Positions 8,406 to 16,783 of a stretch of 37,738 bases of DNA are shown here, piece by piece; positions within the stretch are counted from its first letter, which is position 1; the number at the start of each line of letters is the position of its first letter. The notes under the pieces were generated by a model that was not told the origin of the DNA, made no database searches, and saw only the letters and a program-made list of their open reading frames with translations. The DNA lies in the NCBI GenBank assembly GCA_017451685.1, contig JAFTNV010000012.1, positions 1-37,738 of the forward strand. Direction: 5' to 3'. Source of the stretch: Alistipes sp. (GTDB taxonomy: Bacteria > Bacteroidota > Bacteroidia > Bacteroidales > Rikenellaceae). The translations under genes and the position numbers were made by a program.

Positions 8406-8483
8406 TATCTGCTATGTCATGTTGAGCGAAGCGATAGCGCAGTCGAAACATCTCGGCACCCTTCTGACAAGAAATTGGGTGTG
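8401..8483. repeat. GTTGAGCGAAGCG/CGAAACAT interspersed element between direct repeats
   Basis: A segment containing CATGTTGAGCGAAGCG and CAGTCGAAACATCT (about 8417-8453) lies between two similar sequences, CTCTGACGCTAAATTGGGTATGC and CTTCTGACAAGAAATTGGGTGTGC (the second at 8462-8483). Translated, it yields a CHVERSDSAVETSRHP peptide, a pattern I recall as frequent in spurious frames from Bacteroidota intergenic repeats. It is not coding. Confidence 0.6.
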
Positions 8484-8492
8484 CTAACCTTA

Positions 8493-8573
8493 AATGAGTT
8501 TAGGGAGATTGACGATTTTGTTGATAGCGCTATCTCTAAAATCGTTAACCTCCCTAACTTCCCTAAACTCATT
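8493..8573. repeat. TTTAGGGAG inverted repeat downstream of the Na/Pi gene
   Basis: AATGAGTTTAGGGAG at 8493-8507 pairs with CTTCCCTAAACTCATT at the right end, and ACGATTTT pairs with AAAATCGT further in, making an 81-base hairpin. It ends 10 bases from the stop of the minus-strand transporter gene and may terminate it. A related array is at 20024-20125. Confidence 0.85.
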
Positions 8574-8583
8574 ACAGTTGCGC

Positions 8584-10296
8584 TTACTTGCCCAGCGCCT
8601 GCGAGATGTTGATGATAAAGTCGCCCATGCGCTCAATCTCCGAGATGGTGTCGAGGTAGTAGACGCTCGACTGGTAGTTCGTGCCGTCGTTCTCAATCTT
8701 GAGAATCTCCTCCTCGCGGATGTTGTTACGCAGCTCGTTAATCTCAATCTCGCAATCCGTAGCCAGGCGCAAGCCCATAGCATCGTACTCCTCGGTGCGG
8801 AGATTGTCGATCATCACGCCATAGGCCTTGTCTACGGCCGTGAGCATAACATCGAGCTTGGCCTTCTGCTCCGCGGTGAAAGTCTTGCCGTGGCTATTGC
8901 GGCGTGCGAGGATGCGGCTGATGCTCTCGCCAGAGTCGCCAAGGCTCTCAAGCTCACCGATAATCTTATACATGCGCTTGGTCTCCGTGCGTGTCTCCTC
9001 CGAGATGCTATCCTCGGGAAGGGCGTTGAGGAACTGTGCTATCTCGTACTCTATGCGGTCAGAGATCTCCTCGTACTTAACGAGCTTCTGGCGTGCCTCT
9101 TCGAACTCCTTGTCGTTCTTGGCCTCCACGGCGCGGCGGATGAAGCCTATGCCGCGGCGTGAGATCTCGGCAAAGTGGACAACCTCGTTGCGGGCCTCGC
9201 CAACAGCAATCTCGGCTGTCGAGAGTGGGCCTGCGTTGATATACTTGAGCTTCACGTTATCCTCATCGGCACCCTTCTTATCCTTGATGACACGTGTCAC
9301 AATCTTAACGATTAGCTTCACGAACCATATAAGGATACATGTGTTGAATACGTTGAAGAGCGTGTGGAGCATAGATATACCGTAGAGTGCCGCCATGCTC
9401 TCGGGAGACTCGGGCTTCGCCGTCATAAGCATCTCCGAGGTTACATCCAAGGGGTTGGGGAGTCCCATCCACGTGATAGTCTCGCCGATAAGGGTAAGGA
9501 AGGGGGTGAAGAGCAGCAGTGCCCAGCATACGCCAAACACGTTGAAGAGCGTATGTGCCAGAGCGGCACGGCGTGCGTTAGCGTTACCCACAACAGCAGC
9601 AATGTTTGCCGTGATGGTTGTACCTATATTCTCGCCAAGCACCATTGCTGCGGCCATCTCGAAGGGTATGTAGCCCATGTTCATCGCCACGAGCGCGAGC
9701 GCCATTGTCGCTGATGATGACTGCAACACGAGCGTTAGTACCGTGCCGAACACCAAGAAGATAAGCACCGAGCCAAAGCCGTAGCTTGTCCATCCCTCAA
9801 TGAAGGCGAGGGTCGAGGCGTTAAGCTCGGGAACAGACTCCTTCATGAACGATAGACCGAGGAATAGGAGCGAGAAGCCCACGAGAAGCTCGCTGATATG
9901 GCGACGCTTATCCTGCTTAGAGAGGCTGAGGAGGAAGCCTACGGCCATGATGGGCACAGCAAAGATTGATATGTCGGCCTTGAAACCGAGCCATGACACG
10001 AGCCATGCCGTTACCGTGGTACCGATGTTAGCACCCATAATCACACCTACGGCCTGTGATAGCGTGAGCAGACCTGCGTTAACGAAGCCTACGGTCATCA
10101 CCGTAGTTGCCGAAGATGATTGTATCACCGAGGTGATACCAAGGCCGGTCATTACACCCTTGAGGGGGTTTGAGGTCATAGCAGTGAGGAAAGTACGCAT
10201 CTTGCTACCTGCCGCCTTCTGTAGACCCGAGCTCATGAGGTTCATTCCGTAGAGGAACATACCCAAGGCTCCAAGAAGTGTCAATAATTGCATCAT
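8584..10296 (-). CDS. Na/Pi cotransporter family protein with C-terminal PhoU-like domain
   Basis: 570 residues. The membrane half (about 1-320) contains the family's inverted repeats, each with QSSSAT: VIQSSSATTV at 58-67 and LQSSSATMAL at 191-200, plus GANIGTT (88-94) and GENIGTT. These form the sodium and phosphate sites in the NptA/SLC34-type family. After about residue 350 a helical PhoU-like domain follows (many charged helices, MGDFIINISQALGK at the end), as in bacterial YjbB-like members. Family role: sodium-coupled phosphate transport across the inner membrane; for YjbB homologues export has been reported, so direction here is open. A TTGC/TATCTTTG promoter is readable at 10336-10366 on the minus strand. 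Confidence 0.93.
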   Translation of the reverse strand: MMQLLTLLGALGMFLYGMNLMSSGLQKAAGSKMRTFLTAMTSNPLKGVMTGLGITSVIQSSSATTVMTVGFVNAGLLTLSQAVGVIMGANIGTTVTAWLVSWLGFKADISIFAVPIMAVGFLLSLSKQDKRRHISELLVGFSLLFLGLSFMKESVPELNASTLAFIEGWTSYGFGSVLIFLVFGTVLTLVLQSSSATMALALVAMNMGYIPFEMAAAMVLGENIGTTITANIAAVVGNANARRAALAHTLFNVFGVCWALLLFTPFLTLIGETITWMGLPNPLDVTSEMLMTAKPESPESMAALYGISMLHTLFNVFNTCILIWFVKLIVKIVTRVIKDKKGADEDNVKLKYINAGPLSTAEIAVGEARNEVVHFAEISRRGIGFIRRAVEAKNDKEFEEARQKLVKYEEISDRIEYEIAQFLNALPEDSISEETRTETKRMYKIIGELESLGDSGESISRILARRNSHGKTFTAEQKAKLDVMLTAVDKAYGVMIDNLRTEEYDAMGLRLATDCEIEINELRNNIREEEILKIENDGTNYQSSVYYLDTISEIERMGDFIINISQALGK

Positions 10297-10335
10297 AACT
10301 TATAGAGTTTATAGTTTTTTTCTTCTATTCCGATA

Positions 10336-10366
10336 CAAAGATATTTATCCAAAATATTTCGTGCAA
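10336..10366 (-). promoter_or_regulatory. Promoter of the Na/Pi cotransporter gene
   Basis: On the minus strand, TTGC (10363-10366) and TATCTTTG (10336-10343) are separated by 19 bases. It lies about 40 bases before the ATG. Confidence 0.65.
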
Positions 10367-10436
10367 TAGTCTAAAGGGAATGTAACAAAAATTTAACGCC
10401 ATTGAAAATGGTTTGTTACGATGCAACAAAAATGTA

Positions 10437-10460
10437 GGCCGGCGAAATAAATCACCGGCC
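10437..10460 (-). terminator. Hairpin after the Bax-inhibitor-like gene
   Basis: GGCCGG (10437-10442) pairs with CCGGCC (10455-10460). On the minus strand it is followed by TACATTTTTGTTG, so it can end transcription of the gene at 10486-11181. Confidence 0.65.
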
Positions 10461-10485
10461 CAATACCTATATAATATTAGATTCT

Positions 10486-11181
10486 CTATCGACGGTCGCC
10501 GAGGATGCGCAGGAGGAACAGGAAGAGGTTTATGAAGTCGAGGTAGAGCGTGAGAGCGCCAAAGAGCGCTATCTTATTGCCCATCTCGTCGGCCGAGCCA
10601 TACTCCATGAACATCTGCTTAATCTTCTGCGTGTCGAAGGCGGCAAGTCCCGTGAAGATGATAACGCCCGCGTAGCTAATTATCCAATACATGGTTGTTG
10701 AGCCGAGGAAGATATTCACTACCGAGGTTATAATCAAACCTATGAGCGCCATGAAGAGCAGGCTGCCGAGCTTCGTGAGGTCGAGGCGTGTCACGTAGCC
10801 GAGGATGCTCATTGCGAAGAACATGCCCGCGGTGATGAAGAATACCGAGGCTATGGAGCTCATGGTGTAGACCATGAATATCGACGACATCGTCACGCCC
10901 ATCAACACGGAGTAGAGGATGAAGAGCACCGTCGCCATCGTCATCGACATGCGCATAAGTCCTGTCGACATCCATATTACGAGGCCGAGTTGCGCAAAGA
11001 GCGCAATCCATAGCATTGAGGGGTTCTCGGCGAGGAAGAACCAAAAGTCTGCCGACTGCGATAGGAAGTATGCCACGAGGCCGGTCACGGTGAGGGCTGC
11101 CGCCATCTGCATATATAGGCTCTTAAAGAGCGTCGCCACGGCCGACTCCTGCGCCGTCTGCGATGAAACATAATTTGCCAT
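10486..11181 (-). CDS. Bax inhibitor-1/YccA family membrane protein
   Basis: 231 residues with about seven hydrophobic helices, matching the BI-1/YccA (TMBIM) family in length and layout. Family-like segments are the GLAAFDTQKIKQMF loop, in which the Asp is part of the conserved pH-sensing site, and the C-terminal GALTLYLDFINLFLFLLRILG helix. Homologues include calcium-leak channels (BsYetJ) and FtsH-interacting YccA; which role applies here is unknown. The N-terminus MANYVSSQTAQES is cytoplasmic without signal peptide. No clear TAnnTTTG promoter was found in the 60 bases upstream. It is a single gene followed by a hairpin. Confidence 0.92.
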   Translation of the reverse strand: MANYVSSQTAQESAVATLFKSLYMQMAAALTVTGLVAYFLSQSADFWFFLAENPSMLWIALFAQLGLVIWMSTGLMRMSMTMATVLFILYSVLMGVTMSSIFMVYTMSSIASVFFITAGMFFAMSILGYVTRLDLTKLGSLLFMALIGLIITSVVNIFLGSTTMYWIISYAGVIIFTGLAAFDTQKIKQMFMEYGSADEMGNKIALFGALTLYLDFINLFLFLLRILGDRR

Positions 11182-11243
11182 AGTTGTCTATTGTTTTTCT
11201 TAAATTAACGTCTGTTATGCGGATTTATTGTCTTGGATTACGA

Positions 11244-11657
11244 CTATATCTGGGCCATATCCCTCCCTATTCGACGTATAGTGTCGAGGATGAGGTCTAT
11301 ACGCTCCTGTGAAGGTGTCTTTGTCCCATAAATGTATTTGGCAAGAAGAGTCTTGTTTATGCCTATTGTTCTTGCTATCTCCGATACGTTAAGTTGTGGA
11401 AAGCGTGCGAATGTTTCGGATATAACATTGGGCTTTATCTCCTCGGTGGCGAGAAAACTATCGAGGTGAATATCTTCGTCAATCTCTTCCCAGCGTATGG
11501 CATCCCCAAATTTATTTATGTCGTATCTTTCGCGTTGTGCATCCGAGGCCTCCATCAATAGGGGGAAGGCGCGTAGCGAGCGACTGTACGTATTTCCTTT
11601 GTCGGTAGATACGTATACTCTCTCATCGCGAAACCATACTTTTGTAATCTTCTCCAT
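11244..11657 (-). CDS. DUF2442-like protein with C-terminal helix-turn-helix-like segment
   Basis: 137 residues, starting at MEKITKVWF; the frame is open further upstream but that would overlap the neighbouring gene, while this ATG lies 4 bases after its stop. Residues 1-75 (VWFRDERVYVSTDKGNTYSRSLRAFPLL, with FGDAIRWEEIDEDIHLDSFL) fit the DUF2442 pattern of a small beta-rich domain. Residues about 88-125 (LNVSEIARTIGINKTLLAKYIYGTKTPSQERID) look like an XRE-type helix-turn-helix. DUF2442 next to DUF4160 is a recurring pair, often discussed as toxin-antitoxin-like; a DNA-binding tail would suit an antitoxin or autoregulator. That role is inference. Confidence 0.75.
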   Translation of the reverse strand: MEKITKVWFRDERVYVSTDKGNTYSRSLRAFPLLMEASDAQRERYDINKFGDAIRWEEIDEDIHLDSFLATEEIKPNVISETFARFPQLNVSEIARTIGINKTLLAKYIYGTKTPSQERIDLILDTIRRIGRDMAQI

Positions 11658-11661
11658 CGCT

Positions 11662-11892
11662 TTACTCAAAATATTCGTGCCATTTGGCAATAATTTCCTC
11701 TTGGTACATTTCGATAACCTCCAATGCTCTGCGCATATCAATCGCTTTTATTCCTCGGTTGTATACCACCTTGCGAGTCATTATTTCAACCTTCGCATCG
11801 TACTCACCGTATTGTATGTGGATGTGTATCGGCAGATGCTCGTCGGAATAAAAGTAAAATCGCAGTCCAAAAAGTGTCAGTATCGTTGGCAT
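11662..11892 (-). CDS. DUF4160 domain protein
   Basis: 76 residues. MPTILTLFGLRFYFYSDEHLPIHIHIQYGEYDAKVEI is the typical DUF4160 opening (MPTI, FYFYS.EH.P.H.H), and the end ALEVIEMYQEEIIAKWHEYF matches the closing helix of the family. The conserved HLPIHIHI motif suggests a catalytic or metal site, but no activity is known to me. It precedes the DUF2442/HTH gene by 4 bases, so the two are co-transcribed. On the minus strand a TTGC / TATTTTTG promoter (11919-11949) is present. Confidence 0.85.
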   Translation of the reverse strand: MPTILTLFGLRFYFYSDEHLPIHIHIQYGEYDAKVEIMTRKVVYNRGIKAIDMRRALEVIEMYQEEIIAKWHEYFE

Positions 11893-11918
11893 GTATTCCT
11901 AATGTTTATTACTTAATG

Positions 11919-11949
11919 CAAAAATAGGACAAAAATTTAAGACCTGCAA
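11919..11949 (-). promoter_or_regulatory. Promoter of the DUF4160/DUF2442 pair
   Basis: On the minus strand, TTGC (11946-11949), a 19-base spacer and TATTTTTG (11919-11926) precede the DUF4160 ATG by 26 bases. Confidence 0.6.
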
Positions 11950-12032
11950 TGTGTATAATTATTTTTAGTGTTGTTGAAAATTTATATAAGGGATAATTAT
12001 GCGAGGAACGTTGTTTACTATCTTAAATATCA

Positions 12033-12064
12033 GGGGCTGGCTAAATTACTTTTTAGTCAGCCCC
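12033..12064 (-). terminator. GGGGCTG-ACTTTTTAGTC hairpin after tRNA-Arg
   Basis: GGGGCTGGCTAAA and TTTTAGTCAGCCCC pair with one G-T wobble. It lies just past the 3' end of tRNA-Arg (minus strand) and belongs to the same family as the hairpins at 1734, 4679 and 31661. No T-run follows on either strand. Confidence 0.6.
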
Positions 12065-12074
12065 TATCCTGTCG

Positions 12075-12146
12075 TAGCCCCTCCGAGACTCGAACTCGGA
12101 TCTAAGGTTTAGGAAACCTTCGTTCTATCCCTTGAACTAAAGAGCC
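12075..12146 (-). tRNA. tRNA-Arg (anticodon CCT)
   Basis: A 72-base cloverleaf reads on the minus strand: acceptor GGCTCTT/AGGGGCT (three G-T pairs), D stem GTTC/GAAC, anticodon stem AAGGT/ACCTT with loop TTCCTAA (anticodon CCT), and T stem CCGAG/CTCGG with TTCGAGT loop. CCA is not encoded. The CCT anticodon reads AGG. A perfect promoter lies upstream (12157-12187). Confidence 0.95.
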
Positions 12147-12156
12147 AAATAATAGG

Positions 12157-12187
12157 CAAAGATAGTGTTTTCTTGGGAAAAAACAAA
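12157..12187 (-). promoter_or_regulatory. Promoter of tRNA-Arg
   Basis: On the minus strand, TTTG (12184-12187), a 19-base spacer and TATCTTTG (12157-12164), ending 11 bases before the mature 5' end. Confidence 0.75.
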
Positions 12188-12375
12188 GTTTTTCGTGAAA
12201 TAAGCAAATTATTTGGTCAAATGTGCAAATTGTAAAAATCGGATATCGTGGTCGTTGGAAAATTATACAATTAAATTACAAAGATTAATTGTGCGATAAT
12301 ACATTGATATATAGCCTATTACGCTGTGGGTGCAAAATAACAGTTCTAACTTAACAGTAGAAAATCGGTTGAATA

Positions 12376-12407
12376 TTTCGGTTAGTCGTAAAAAAGTCGT
12401 ATATTTG
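12376..12407 (+). promoter_or_regulatory. Promoter of the acyl-CoA synthetase gene
   Basis: TTTC (12376-12379), 20-base spacer, TATATTTG (12400-12407), 35 bases before the ATG. The 12147-12442 stretch is otherwise AT-rich with no gene. Confidence 0.7.
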
Positions 12408-12442
12408 CGGTGCGAAATATCATATAAAACCAAGATAACACT

Positions 12443-14146
12443 ATGTTAGAAAGGAATTTAATTAAGCTCTATGAGAAGAGTTTCCGCGATAATCGCGAGA
12501 TGTCGGCACTCACCGACTACTTCAAGGGCGAGAACTTCTCATACTACGAGATGGCTAAGGAGGTGGCAAAGATTCACCTTCTGTTCAAGGAGGCGGGCAT
12601 CGAGCGCGGTGATAAGATTGCGCTTATCGGCCGTAACAATACGCGCTGGTGCATAAGCTACATCGCAACAATCACCTACGGTGCTGTCATTGTACCTATC
12701 CTCCAGGACTTCAATCCTACGGATGTCATAAATATCGTAAATCACTCGGAGAGTAGGTTGCTATTCCTCGGTGATAACTTCTGGGACGACATCGAGGGCG
12801 ACCAGATTCCCGCTATCGAGGCTGTGTTCTCGCTCACCGACTTCCATGTTATCTACGAGAAAGATGGCGACAAGCTCACGAACTACATGAAGAATATCCT
12901 TCTTCACTACCGCGAGGCCTATCCTCGTGGCTTCAGTGTCGACGATATCAAGTATCCGGATGTTCCCAATGAGCAGATATGTCTGCTCAACTACACCTCG
13001 GGTACGACGGGCTCGTCGAAGGGCGTCATGCTCAGCGTGAACAACCTTACGGGTAATGTGGGCTTTGCGATGGATATGGTCGACCCCGAGACGGGCGAGC
13101 ACTTCTTCCGCAAGGGTGGCCGCACGCTCTCGTTCCTGCCCTTGGCGCACGCCTACGGCTGTACCTTCGACTTCCTCGCTCCGTTAGCATGTGGTGCTCA
13201 CATCACGCTCCTTGGTCGTATTCCCTCGCCCAAGATTCTCGTTGAGGCGATGAAGGTTACGCGCCCGAATATCGTATGCTCGGTGCCTCTCATCCTCGAG
13301 AAGGTATACCGTAAGAGCATCCTCCCGATGTTGGAGAAGGGCCCCATGAGTATCGCCATGCGTATCCCGCTTATCAACACGGCAATATACTCGACCATCA
13401 AGGCGCGACTTATGGAGCAGTTTGGTGGTTGCATCGAGATATTCATCGTTGGTGGCGCTGCACTAAACCGCGAGACGGAGGAGTTCTTGCGTAAGATTAA
13501 GTTCCCCCTCACGGTGGGCTACGGCATGACCGAGTGCGCTCCGCTTATCAGCTTTGAGCTTCCCACGCTCTTCAAGTCGGGCTCGTGCGGTAAGATTCTG
13601 CCGTCGAACTTGTTGGAGGGTAAGATATGTTCGCGCGACCCGCAGAATGTCCCCGGTGAGCTTCTCGTGCGTGGCGAGCATGTCATGTATGGCTACTATA
13701 AGAACGAGAAGGCCACGGAGGCTGTCCTCGATGCCGAGGGCTGGCTCCATACGGGCGATATGTGTACCATGGATGAGGATGGCACGCTCTACATTCGCGG
13801 TCGTTGCAAGACGATGATTCTCTCGGGCTCGGGTCAGAATATCTACCCCGAGGAGATTGAGGAGCGCCTGAATAACCTCTATATGGTTGGCGAGTCGCTC
13901 GTTATCGAGAATAACGGCCGTCTTACGGCATTGGTTGTGCCCGACTACGAGCTGGCAAATGCCGAGGGCATAAACCTCGATAACCTCCAGGAGATTATGG
14001 ATAAGAACCTTCAGGAGCTTAACAACATGGTTGCTTCGTACGAGAAGGTGTCGAATATCATAATCCACAAGGAGGAGTTCGTCAAGACTCCGAAGCGCAG
14101 TATCAAGCGCTACTTGTATAGTGCCGAGCGTTTGAACCTGAATTAA
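12443..14146 (+). CDS. AMP-forming long-chain fatty acid-CoA ligase family enzyme
   Basis: 567 residues, ANL adenylating enzyme superfamily. The nucleotide-binding P-loop is YTSGTTGSSKG (184-194). Further signatures are FLPLAHAYG, YGMTECAPLIS (A5 motif), WLHTGDMCTMDEDGTLYIRGR (A7/A8 hinge) and the C-terminal catalytic Lys region TPKRSIKRYLY. The enzyme activates a fatty acid with ATP to acyl-AMP and then acyl-CoA (or another thiol) in the cytoplasm, feeding membrane lipid synthesis or recycling of exogenous fatty acids. It is somewhat shorter than FadD-type proteins with an N-terminal extension. Chain-length preference cannot be read. Single gene with own promoter and terminator. Confidence 0.9.
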   Translation: MLERNLIKLYEKSFRDNREMSALTDYFKGENFSYYEMAKEVAKIHLLFKEAGIERGDKIALIGRNNTRWCISYIATITYGAVIVPILQDFNPTDVINIVNHSESRLLFLGDNFWDDIEGDQIPAIEAVFSLTDFHVIYEKDGDKLTNYMKNILLHYREAYPRGFSVDDIKYPDVPNEQICLLNYTSGTTGSSKGVMLSVNNLTGNVGFAMDMVDPETGEHFFRKGGRTLSFLPLAHAYGCTFDFLAPLACGAHITLLGRIPSPKILVEAMKVTRPNIVCSVPLILEKVYRKSILPMLEKGPMSIAMRIPLINTAIYSTIKARLMEQFGGCIEIFIVGGAALNRETEEFLRKIKFPLTVGYGMTECAPLISFELPTLFKSGSCGKILPSNLLEGKICSRDPQNVPGELLVRGEHVMYGYYKNEKATEAVLDAEGWLHTGDMCTMDEDGTLYIRGRCKTMILSGSGQNIYPEEIEERLNNLYMVGESLVIENNGRLTALVVPDYELANAEGINLDNLQEIMDKNLQELNNMVASYEKVSNIIIHKEEFVKTPKRSIKRYLYSAERLNLN

Positions 14147-14166
14147 AGTTAAATATATGTGATAAG

Positions 14167-14199
14167 TGTCCGTCGCAGTATTGTGGCGGACATTTTTTT
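14167..14199 (+). terminator. Terminator of the acyl-CoA synthetase gene
   Basis: TGTCCG (14167-14172) pairs with CGGACA (14187-14192), followed by seven T. Confidence 0.85.
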
Positions 14200-14230
14200 G
14201 TTGTATGTCGAATGGTTTGTCGATAAATAT

Positions 14231-14261
14231 TTTGTGTTTTATGGTTAATTGTATATATTTG
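14231..14261 (+). promoter_or_regulatory. Promoter of the BACON-like lipoprotein gene
   Basis: TTTG (14231-14234), 19-base spacer, TATATTTG (14254-14261). This is a consensus Bacteroidota promoter with a leader of about 65 bases before the ATG. Confidence 0.8.
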
Positions 14262-14331
14262 CATAACGAAAGATATTGTACTAACGCAAATAAAGACATA
14301 CACTTATATTATTTTTAACCAAATTTCATTT

Positions 14332-16758
14332 ATGCAAAACATTAAGTTTTTATTTATGTCGCTGCTTCTCGTTGTGGGTATCACCGCGTGCGAGAAGGAC
14401 ACAACAACGGATGATAAGACTCCGGTGTTGGAGTTTGAGCGTGCGGAGGTGGCTATCGTAGCCGAGGGTACGGCTGTGGAGCTCGCCTACGAGATTGAGA
14501 ATGTGGCGGAGGGGAGCACTTCAATGCTTGCGGTGACGAACGATGCCGAGTGGTTGACCATAGATACCACAACGCCCAATGTCGTTAAGTTTTCGGCTAC
14601 GCGCAACGAGACCAACGATGTGCGCAGTGTCGAGGTTGTCTTTGGCTACGAGGGTGCTGAGGATGTCACCATCGTTGTCCTTCAGGCGGGCGACGCGGCA
14701 CTAAGCAATAGAAGCATCGAGGTGGAGGTTACGTCGGTAGACTCGACGATGATAACCTTCAACGTGAAGGCTTCGCACGACGACCTCACGTGGATACCGA
14801 TGGTTACGTACAAGGAGGGCTGGGAGGAGCCCGTAAACGAGGAGGAGATATACCTATACGACTTGGCATATTTCGAGTACCTCGCGGAGGGCGCCGGTGC
14901 TACGCTCGAGATGTTCCTTGAGGAGATGCTTGGCGAGGGCTCGGAGGAGGGCATCGTCATCGAGCGCCTTGACCCCGAGACGGAGTATGTCGTATACGTA
15001 TATGGCCTGTCGAAGAGTGGCGAGCGCCTGACCGACATAGCGTGGACTACGGCAAAAACAAAGGAGGCATGGACGGGTGATATAACCTTCGAGTTCGACA
15101 TCACGGAGAAGGATTTCAAGCTCGAGTATGTCGTTACACCCTCGCACCTCGGTGTGGACTACTACCAGGGTATTGCCAAGGAATCGGAGATTGAGGCGTG
15201 GAAGGCTGCTGCGGGTAGCGACGACCTCGCTGCGGCGATACAGTATGGCGATATTGAGCCTACGATGAAGAAGCTGATGGATGCCGGTTATATCCAGGAG
15301 CGCGTACAGTACTACAACATCTTCAACTACTACAACGTATGTGACGACGGCTGGGCAGAGGTGGATGCCGACACGAAGTATATCCTCTATGCTGCGAAGT
15401 GGAACACGGATTGCAAGATTATCGGTGCGGTGTCTACGGCAGAGTATACCACACCGCGTGCTAACCTCTCGGACAATGTCATCACGTTGAACATCACCGA
15501 GATTACGCAGTCGTCGGTGACGGTCGAGATGAAGACTACGAATAACGACCCGTATGTCGTTATACCCGTCAAGACGAGTGTCCTCGAGGGCATGACCGAG
15601 AAGGAGATTTACGCCTTCATTGTCGATGAGTATAGCGTTATCGTGAACGAGTATACCTTCTCGGGTAACTGGTCGAAGACCTATGGCCGCATGCGCCCGG
15701 GCACGGAGTATACCATCTTGGGCTTCGGTCATAAGGCGGGTGTGCAGACGACGGATATGATTAGAATCGACATTACGACCCCCGAGTCGGGCGACCCGAA
15801 GGATTGCACTTTCGATATGCTGTGTGTCCCTGCCGACACGAATGTGTGGTTGCAGATTATACCCTCGGATAAGGGACACCATTACTTCTACGAGGTATTC
15901 CCTGCGGACTATACCGCTGACGATGCCAAGGCCTTCATCCGATATATCATCGAGGAGGACTACGAGGGCAATCTTCCCGCCTTCTCGTCATGGCGATTGC
16001 TCCAGGGCGACTATGTGACTACGGAGGAGGGCCTGAAGCCTACGACGGAGTATAAGCTCGGTATCATCATCATGAACTACGATACGGGCGAGTTCCTCAG
16101 CGACATGCACTTTAGCGATGTGTTTACCACGACGGAGATGACCTATGCCGATGTGTCGATTGAGGTTAAGTGGGATAAGTATTACGATGCCGACGAGCTT
16201 GTTGCTGCGGGATATACGCAGTATAGCGGTAGTGCTGGAATGGCTATCGTGCCCGTGTATGTTGAGCTTGAGGGCGACTACTCGGAGTTCTACTTCGCCT
16301 TCTATAACCGCGACCTTACGGATGAGAACACCTATCCCGATGATATATTCTATCAGGATATCCAGAATAACGGCTACAGACAGAAGAGCCTTATCCTCGA
16401 CCTTCCGTACGATAAGGAGATGACGGCTACGGGCGTTATCTACGACCAGAGTTACCACCCGGGGAAGGTCTTCCGCAAGGCTGTAACCTTCACGAAGGAG
16501 GGCGTGTCGCCCGTTAGCGACTATGCTGCCGACCGACAGATGGCACCCATGCCCGCCTCGCTCGTCATCGCTCCCGATGCTACGGTTAAGCCCGTGGGTG
16601 CGCAGCCCGTGCAGTCGCGCGATGCTGAGCTCTTCGCCTACGACGAGGAACTTGAGGCTGCCGCTGAGCGCTTCGTTGCGGAGTACCGCCGCGAGGAGGC
16701 TAAGTGTATCGTGGAGAGTCGTAGGGTAGTGAACGAGGAGCGCCGCATCGCCCGATAG
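14332..16758 (+). CDS. Large lipoprotein with N-terminal BACON-like domain
   Basis: 808 residues. Signal peptide and lipobox end at Cys20 (LVVGITAC). Residues about 30-125 resemble a BACON/Ig-like domain: LEFERAEVAIVAEGT, SMLAVTNDAEWLTID, then FSATRNETNDVRSVEVVFGYEGA and VVLQAG, the usual closing strand. Further on come repeated fibronectin-III-like units ending in YVVYVYGLS, YTILGFGHKAG and YKLGIIIMNYD, i.e. several beta-sandwich modules in tandem. The C-terminus (about 770-808) is charged and helical. Such proteins are surface-exposed in Bacteroidales; BACON domains are often next to mucin- or glycan-related proteins, but no enzyme or binding site is visible here. Single gene with its own promoter and strong terminator. 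Confidence 0.82.
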   Translation: MQNIKFLFMSLLLVVGITACEKDTTTDDKTPVLEFERAEVAIVAEGTAVELAYEIENVAEGSTSMLAVTNDAEWLTIDTTTPNVVKFSATRNETNDVRSVEVVFGYEGAEDVTIVVLQAGDAALSNRSIEVEVTSVDSTMITFNVKASHDDLTWIPMVTYKEGWEEPVNEEEIYLYDLAYFEYLAEGAGATLEMFLEEMLGEGSEEGIVIERLDPETEYVVYVYGLSKSGERLTDIAWTTAKTKEAWTGDITFEFDITEKDFKLEYVVTPSHLGVDYYQGIAKESEIEAWKAAAGSDDLAAAIQYGDIEPTMKKLMDAGYIQERVQYYNIFNYYNVCDDGWAEVDADTKYILYAAKWNTDCKIIGAVSTAEYTTPRANLSDNVITLNITEITQSSVTVEMKTTNNDPYVVIPVKTSVLEGMTEKEIYAFIVDEYSVIVNEYTFSGNWSKTYGRMRPGTEYTILGFGHKAGVQTTDMIRIDITTPESGDPKDCTFDMLCVPADTNVWLQIIPSDKGHHYFYEVFPADYTADDAKAFIRYIIEEDYEGNLPAFSSWRLLQGDYVTTEEGLKPTTEYKLGIIIMNYDTGEFLSDMHFSDVFTTTEMTYADVSIEVKWDKYYDADELVAAGYTQYSGSAGMAIVPVYVELEGDYSEFYFAFYNRDLTDENTYPDDIFYQDIQNNGYRQKSLILDLPYDKEMTATGVIYDQSYHPGKVFRKAVTFTKEGVSPVSDYAADRQMAPMPASLVIAPDATVKPVGAQPVQSRDAELFAYDEELEAAAERFVAEYRREEAKCIVESRRVVNEERRIAR

Positions 16759-16783
16759 CGTTGAGGCTATACCTTATATTATA

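Noticed and set aside
8316-8612. 98-codon frame with a CHVERSDSAVETSRHP peptide
   Set aside because: It crosses two repeat elements and the end of the Na/Pi gene; the peptide is a translation artefact of an intergenic repeat.
12147-12442. Gap between tRNA-Arg and the acyl-CoA synthetase
   Set aside because: Apart from the two promoters noted, it is AT-rich DNA with no frame, repeat or hairpin I could support.
14854-15882. 342-codon frame antisense to the BACON-like lipoprotein
   Set aside because: Lies wholly inside a well-supported gene with a promoter and terminator; composition is not protein-like.
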